From positions 1 to 8,468 of the forward strand of contig VFFY01000174.1 of NCBI GenBank assembly GCA_009392675.1: DNA of 8,468 nt, read 5' to 3'. Below the pieces are notes generated by a model that saw only the letters and a program-made list of their open reading frames with translations, was not told the DNA's origin and made no database searches. The position numbers were made by a program, and so were the translations under genes. Origin of the DNA: SAR202 cluster bacterium. GTDB taxonomy: Bacteria > Chloroflexota > Dehalococcoidia > Lucifugimonadales > UBA826. This document shows, piece after piece, positions 5,683 to 8,468 of this stretch (its first letter is position 1; the number at the start of each line of letters is the position of its first letter).

Positions 5683-6647
5683 ACAATAGTATTACAGACA
5701 TTCCAGGTATCGCGGTGGGGCATTGGACTAACCTAGAGGCCATAACGGGGTGTACAGCTATATTGTGCCCGACAGGCTCTTTGGGTGGAGTATCAGTTCG
5801 GGGGGCTTCACCTGGTACCAGAGAGACTGATGTACTAAGCCCGTCCAATCGTGTAGATGAAATTCATGCAATTATGCTTTCAGGAGGTAGTGCTTACGGT
5901 TTAGCAGCAGCAGATGGAGCAATGCGCTACTTAGAGGGAAAAGGAATTGGAGTAAAAGTAGGTGGTAGTGTAGTTCCTATAGTCCCATCAGCAATTTTAT
6001 TCGATTTAGGAATAGGGGAAGGCAAAGTGCGCCCGGATTCAGAAAGCGGATATCATGCCTGTGTATTTGCTTCCCCAGATCCTGTAGAACAAGGGTGTGT
6101 CGGAGCTGGTACGGGTGCAACCGTGGGGAAAACCCAGGGACCAGAAAGATCCGTGAAAGGTGGACTAGGCTCAGCCAGCATTGATTTGGGTGAAGGTTTA
6201 TTAGTGGGCGCACTGGTTGTTGTAAATGCTATAGGGAGTGTACATGACCCGGAAAATGGATCATTGATAGCTGGGCCTAGAGATAACAAATCTATGTCCA
6301 GTTCAATCGATGACTTAATATCTGGCAATTCCTTCAAATTGCCAGATATTAATGGAAATACCACCATCGGGGTTGTTGCAACTAACGCAAAATTGACCAA
6401 AGCTCAGGCTGCTCGAATGGCTGCCAGTTCGCATGATGGTTTGGCTTTGGCTATCAGACCATCTCATCTAATTGGTGATGGTGACACGATGTTCTCTATA
6501 TCCACAGGAGAGCAAGGTGGTATCGACGGATATGGTGATATGAATCGCATTATCGCGGGAACTATTCAAACTGTGTCATCAGCGATACTGAATGCCATTA
6601 ATTTTGCTGAAACTATGGGTGGGGTCCCTTCGGTCAAAGATTTGTAA
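5679..6647 (+). CDS. P1 family self-processing hydrolase (DmpA/NylC type)
   Basis: An N-terminal-nucleophile amide hydrolase made as one chain that cuts itself into two subunits; relatives include DmpA/BapA aminopeptidases and nylon oligomer hydrolase NylC. Seen in 322 residues: typical start ITDIPGIAVGHWT; MLSGGSAYGLAAADG (66-80); GAGTGATVGKTQGP (142-154) with Lys151; VVNAIG with Asn183; predicted cleavage between Asn227 and Thr228 in GNTTIGVVATNA; then GDGDT with Asp267 and Asp269. Thr-to-Asp distances (+39, +41) equal those of NylC Thr267/Asp306/Asp308 as I recall them. Substrate is unknown: beta-peptides, D-amino acid amides or cyclic/linear amides are all possible. No signal peptide. No Shine-Dalgarno; the ATG overlaps the stop of a 25-codon leader ORF and lies just after a terminator. 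A perfect long hairpin lies in the linker before the cleavage site. Confidence 0.93.
   Translation: MNNSITDIPGIAVGHWTNLEAITGCTAILCPTGSLGGVSVRGASPGTRETDVLSPSNRVDEIHAIMLSGGSAYGLAAADGAMRYLEGKGIGVKVGGSVVPIVPSAILFDLGIGEGKVRPDSESGYHACVFASPDPVEQGCVGAGTGATVGKTQGPERSVKGGLGSASIDLGEGLLVGALVVVNAIGSVHDPENGSLIAGPRDNKSMSSSIDDLISGNSFKLPDINGNTTIGVVATNAKLTKAQAARMAASSHDGLALAIRPSHLIGDGDTMFSISTGEQGGIDGYGDMNRIIAGTIQTVSSAILNAINFAETMGGVPSVKDL
6315..6352. repeat. Perfect 16-bp-stem hairpin inside the P1 hydrolase gene
   Basis: TTAATATCTGGCAATT (6315-6330), loop CCTTCA, then the exact reverse complement (6337-6352). It encodes about residues 213-225, the linker that ends two residues before the predicted Asn227/Thr228 cleavage site. 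A 16-bp perfect stem within coding sequence is very unlikely by chance. The overall linker length looks normal for the family, so a recent insertion is not obvious. No T-run follows. Confidence 0.85.
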
Positions 6648-6724
6648 GAGCAGAACATTCTGTAACATCAGAATCAATAATTTGTGTAGCTGTGAATGTC
6701 GGAACTGCCGGACTCATTGGTAAC

Positions 6725-6807
6725 GTAATTTTAAAATAGAGATAATTTTTTGTCAGACTCTGGCTTTATAATGTCTGCTATTGTTCGATAAAAGGGTAAT
6801 TTTAAAA
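6725..6807. repeat. Direct repeat GTAATTTTAAAA flanking the surE promoter
   Basis: The 12-mer occurs at 6725-6736 and again at 6796-6807, 71 bases apart, one copy before and one after the TATAAT box. It may be a pair of AT-rich binding sites or chance in AT-rich spacer. The rest of the 172-base gap after the P1 gene holds weak hairpins (ATTCTG/CAGAAT, 6657-6674) but no clear terminator. Confidence 0.35.
6767..6772 (+). promoter_or_regulatory. Predicted -10 box of surE
   Basis: Perfect TATAAT, 47 bases before the surE ATG; start of transcription near 6779. The -35 is unclear: TTGTCA (6750-6755) is only 11 bases away, and the sequence at 17 bases is AATTTT. A 5-bp inverted repeat CAGAC (6754-6758) / GTCTG (6773-6777) brackets the box. 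Confidence 0.4.
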
Positions 6808-6819
6808 GGTTAGGTTCTC

Positions 6820-7614
6820 ATGCGCGTGTTGCTAACAAACGATGATGGAATACATTCTCCGGGACTGTGGGCGATAGCCAAGTCTTTGGAGAAAATAGCA
6901 GATCTTACTGTGGTTGTTCCAGACAGAGACCAGAGCGGCAAAGGCGCTTCCATGACTTTGTTACGTCCTTTAACAGTGGAGAAAATTGAGACCCCAAAAA
7001 ACATGAAATGCCCCACATATACAGTGGATGGTACCCCAGGGGACTGTGTCATCCTGGCGTGTGAATCTTTGTGCCATGATCCTATTGACTTAATTGTTTC
7101 AGGAATAAACCAAGGTGCAAATATGGGGCTAGATGTTTTTAATTCGGGTACCTTTGGGGCAGCTTTACACGGATTTTTTCGGGGAATAAATTCTATTGCC
7201 TTATCTGTCTTTTATAAGCAGGACGTCATATATTCCCCTGCTGCCCTGATTGGGGCAGAAATAGCTAAAGTAATACACACCCAAAATTTCGGGCCACCAG
7301 TGCTGCTAAATGTGAATCTTCCAGCCTGTGACTTAAAAAATATTAAAGGTGTTGACCTAACGGAATTAGGGCCAAAGGCCTATCTAGAAAATGTCGAAAC
7401 CGTAGAGAGTGGCAGAAGAACATTCCACTGGCTACGTCATAACAAACCCCTGGAAGTGGAACAACGAAAGGGAACTGATGTTTGGTCCATAAACCATGAT
7501 AGGGCTTCAATCACCGTGGCTAATCCCTACCTAACGACTGATAATAAGACTGAATTAGGTCATTCAGTGTTGAAAAGTTCACTTGACCGTCTAGGCCTAG
7601 ACGGAACGGACTAA
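6820..7614 (+). CDS. surE: 5'/3'-nucleotidase SurE
   Basis: Metal-dependent phosphatase that removes phosphate from nucleoside monophosphates (and in some bacteria short polyphosphate); linked to stationary-phase survival and repair. Seen in 264 residues (family about 250-265): LLTNDDGIHSPGL with metal ligands Asp8 and Asp9; VVPDRDQSG with Ser39; TVDGTPGDCVILA (68-80); SGINQGANMG with Asn97, the fourth ligand; NSGTFGAALHG (108-118). All four expected metal ligands are present. ATG at 6820 begins directly at the family N-terminus (MRVLLTNDDG); AGG lies 5 bases upstream. It follows the P1 gene by 172 bases with its own -10 box, so it is probably transcribed separately. Its stop is two bases from the stop of the convergent dehydratase. 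Confidence 0.96.
   Translation: MRVLLTNDDGIHSPGLWAIAKSLEKIADLTVVVPDRDQSGKGASMTLLRPLTVEKIETPKNMKCPTYTVDGTPGDCVILACESLCHDPIDLIVSGINQGANMGLDVFNSGTFGAALHGFFRGINSIALSVFYKQDVIYSPAALIGAEIAKVIHTQNFGPPVLLNVNLPACDLKNIKGVDLTELGPKAYLENVETVESGRRTFHWLRHNKPLEVEQRKGTDVWSINHDRASITVANPYLTTDNKTELGHSVLKSSLDRLGLDGTD
7587..7604. repeat. Perfect 18-bp palindrome at the 3' end of surE (possible shared terminator stem)
   Basis: CCGTCTAGG followed by CCTAGACGG, inside the last surE codons (about DRLGLDG). In RNA: 7-bp stem with GGCC loop. In the surE direction TAATTTTAA follows after 8 bases; in the dehydratase direction there is no T-run. Position between two convergent genes suits a weak two-way terminator. Confidence 0.5.
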
Positions 7615-7616
7615 TT

Positions 7617-8468
7617 TTAAGAGGGACCGTATCCGGGAACTGTATGCTTTATCAGAAACTCTTCGTTCAAATTGAGACCCAATCCCGGTGCATCGGGAAC
7701 GTATAAGTTTCCCTCTCGAATATCCAATGGCTTGTCTATTAGGCAGTCATATCCGCTTAGATCGTATCTTATGGTCTCTAATTTATAGAAATTCGGGATG
7801 GTCATAGATACCTGTGCACCGGCCATTATGTTAATGGGGCCACTAGCGTCATGCGGTGATACCGGTATGTAATATGCCTCAGCCATGGTAGCAATTTTTT
7901 TTAATTCTGATATTCCTCCAGTCCAAGTAACATCTGGCATTACATAATCTGCCAGGTTTTTTTCAAACACTGGTATGAACTCAAATCTAGTGTGGAGTCT
8001 TTCTCCTACACTGATCCTTACGTTGGTGCTGTCTCTCACTTGTTGTAAGGCGTGGTAACTTTCCACCGGAACGGGTTCTTCAAACCAATGTATATCGTAT
8101 GCTGAAAGACGATTGGCTAGGTCTATCGCCGTAGGGACATTAAATTTTCCATGAGCGTCAATGAGTATCTCAATATCTGGACCAACTGCGTCTCGAATTT
8201 CTGCCGTAATTTGTTCGGCCCGATAGGCACCTTCTGGGCTAATTCCCCCATCTAAATACCCGATGTTCCCACCATTATAGCCATCCCATGAAGAGTGCAT
8301 CATCGGGTCCATTTTGAAGGCAGTATGCCCTGATTCAACAATTTCCTTAGCATTTTCGATTGCCAGGGCAATGTCTTCGCCAGGTTCTGGTGGGTGGGTG
8401 TAGAGAGGTATTTCATTTCTAACTGACCCTCCTAAAAGTTGGTATATAGGCAGATTGACGAATTTACC
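7617..8468 (-). CDS. Enolase-superfamily acid-sugar dehydratase, D-galactonate dehydratase-like (start outside window)
   Basis: Predicted Mg2+-dependent dehydration of a sugar acid to a 2-keto-3-deoxy acid. The frame stays open to the window edge, so 283 residues are visible; the internal ATG at 8312 is not the start, because the 52 codons before it read GKFVNLPIYQLLGG and IPLYTHPPEPG, a normal family sequence. In visible numbering: metal ligands Asp104 (LIDAHGKF), Glu130 (FEEPVP) and Glu156 (GERLHTR), with catalytic-type His106, His206 (SPHDASGP) and Glu231 (LETIRYD). Spacing from Asp104 (+26, +52, +102, +127) equals that of E. coli D-galactonate dehydratase (183, 209, 235, 285, 310, from memory). 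Similar spacing is shared by several sugar-acid dehydratases, so the exact substrate is not fixed. The usual ending PGLGLNLNEEFL is present. Convergent with surE. Confidence 0.9.
   Translation of the reverse strand, partial: GKFVNLPIYQLLGGSVRNEIPLYTHPPEPGEDIALAIENAKEIVESGHTAFKMDPMMHSSWDGYNGGNIGYLDGGISPEGAYRAEQITAEIRDAVGPDIEILIDAHGKFNVPTAIDLANRLSAYDIHWFEEPVPVESYHALQQVRDSTNVRISVGERLHTRFEFIPVFEKNLADYVMPDVTWTGGISELKKIATMAEAYYIPVSPHDASGPINIMAGAQVSMTIPNFYKLETIRYDLSGYDCLIDKPLDIREGNLYVPDAPGLGLNLNEEFLIKHTVPGYGPS

Noticed and set aside
6053..6400. Open frame antisense to the P1 hydrolase gene
   Set aside because: Low-complexity Pro/Ser/Thr-rich translation of the opposite strand of a conserved gene; no support of its own.
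6651..6674. Alternating CAGAA/TTCTG repeats after the P1 gene as a terminator
   Set aside because: Stems are 5-6 bp, AT-rich and not followed by a T-run.

Overview
The window is ordinary bacterial chromosome with moderately low GC and tight gene packing. It holds six recognisable protein genes: ligA (5' part only, - strand), a CysM-like cysteine synthase (+), a class IV aminotransferase (-), gyrB (-), a P1/NylC-type self-cleaving hydrolase (+), surE (+), plus the 3' part of an acid-sugar dehydratase of the enolase superfamily (-). There are no transposons, CRISPR arrays, tRNA/rRNA genes, phage genes or defence genes. The organism is not named by any single gene. Short GyrB without the proteobacterial insertion, an enolase-superfamily sugar-acid dehydratase, a P1 hydrolase and a class IV aminotransferase side by side would fit an uncultured Chloroflexota lineage such as the marine SAR202 group, known for expanded enolase-superfamily paralogs. 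That placement is inference, with low to moderate confidence.

Layout. 1-1142: start of NAD-dependent DNA ligase, reading left. 1143-1327: divergent promoter region, where each of two plausible sigma70 promoters is overlapped by its own short inverted repeat. 1328-2248: cysteine synthase. 2311-3213 and 3311-5257: aminotransferase downstream of gyrB, both reading left, separated by a perfect 28-bp palindrome that covers the gyrB stop codon. 5258-5678: a 420-bp divergent region, not empty. Leftward it carries a promoter and a possible 59-codon small gene overlapping the gyrB start. Rightward it carries an extended -10 box, a 25-codon leader ORF and a strong intrinsic terminator ending 11 bases before the hydrolase start. 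5679-6647: P1 hydrolase, with a perfect 16-bp-stem hairpin in the coding sequence just before the self-cleavage site. 6820-7614: surE, with an 18-bp palindrome at its end. 7617-8468: dehydratase, tail to tail with surE.

The genes do not form one pathway. ligA and gyrB are DNA housekeeping; cysM-like and aminotransferase genes are amino-acid/PLP chemistry; the P1 hydrolase, SurE and dehydratase look like scavenging or repair metabolism. The points most worth following are structural: the leader ORF/terminator arrangement ahead of the P1 gene (candidate attenuator), and long perfect palindromes lying inside or across coding sequence ends. I found no convincing new multi-gene system.
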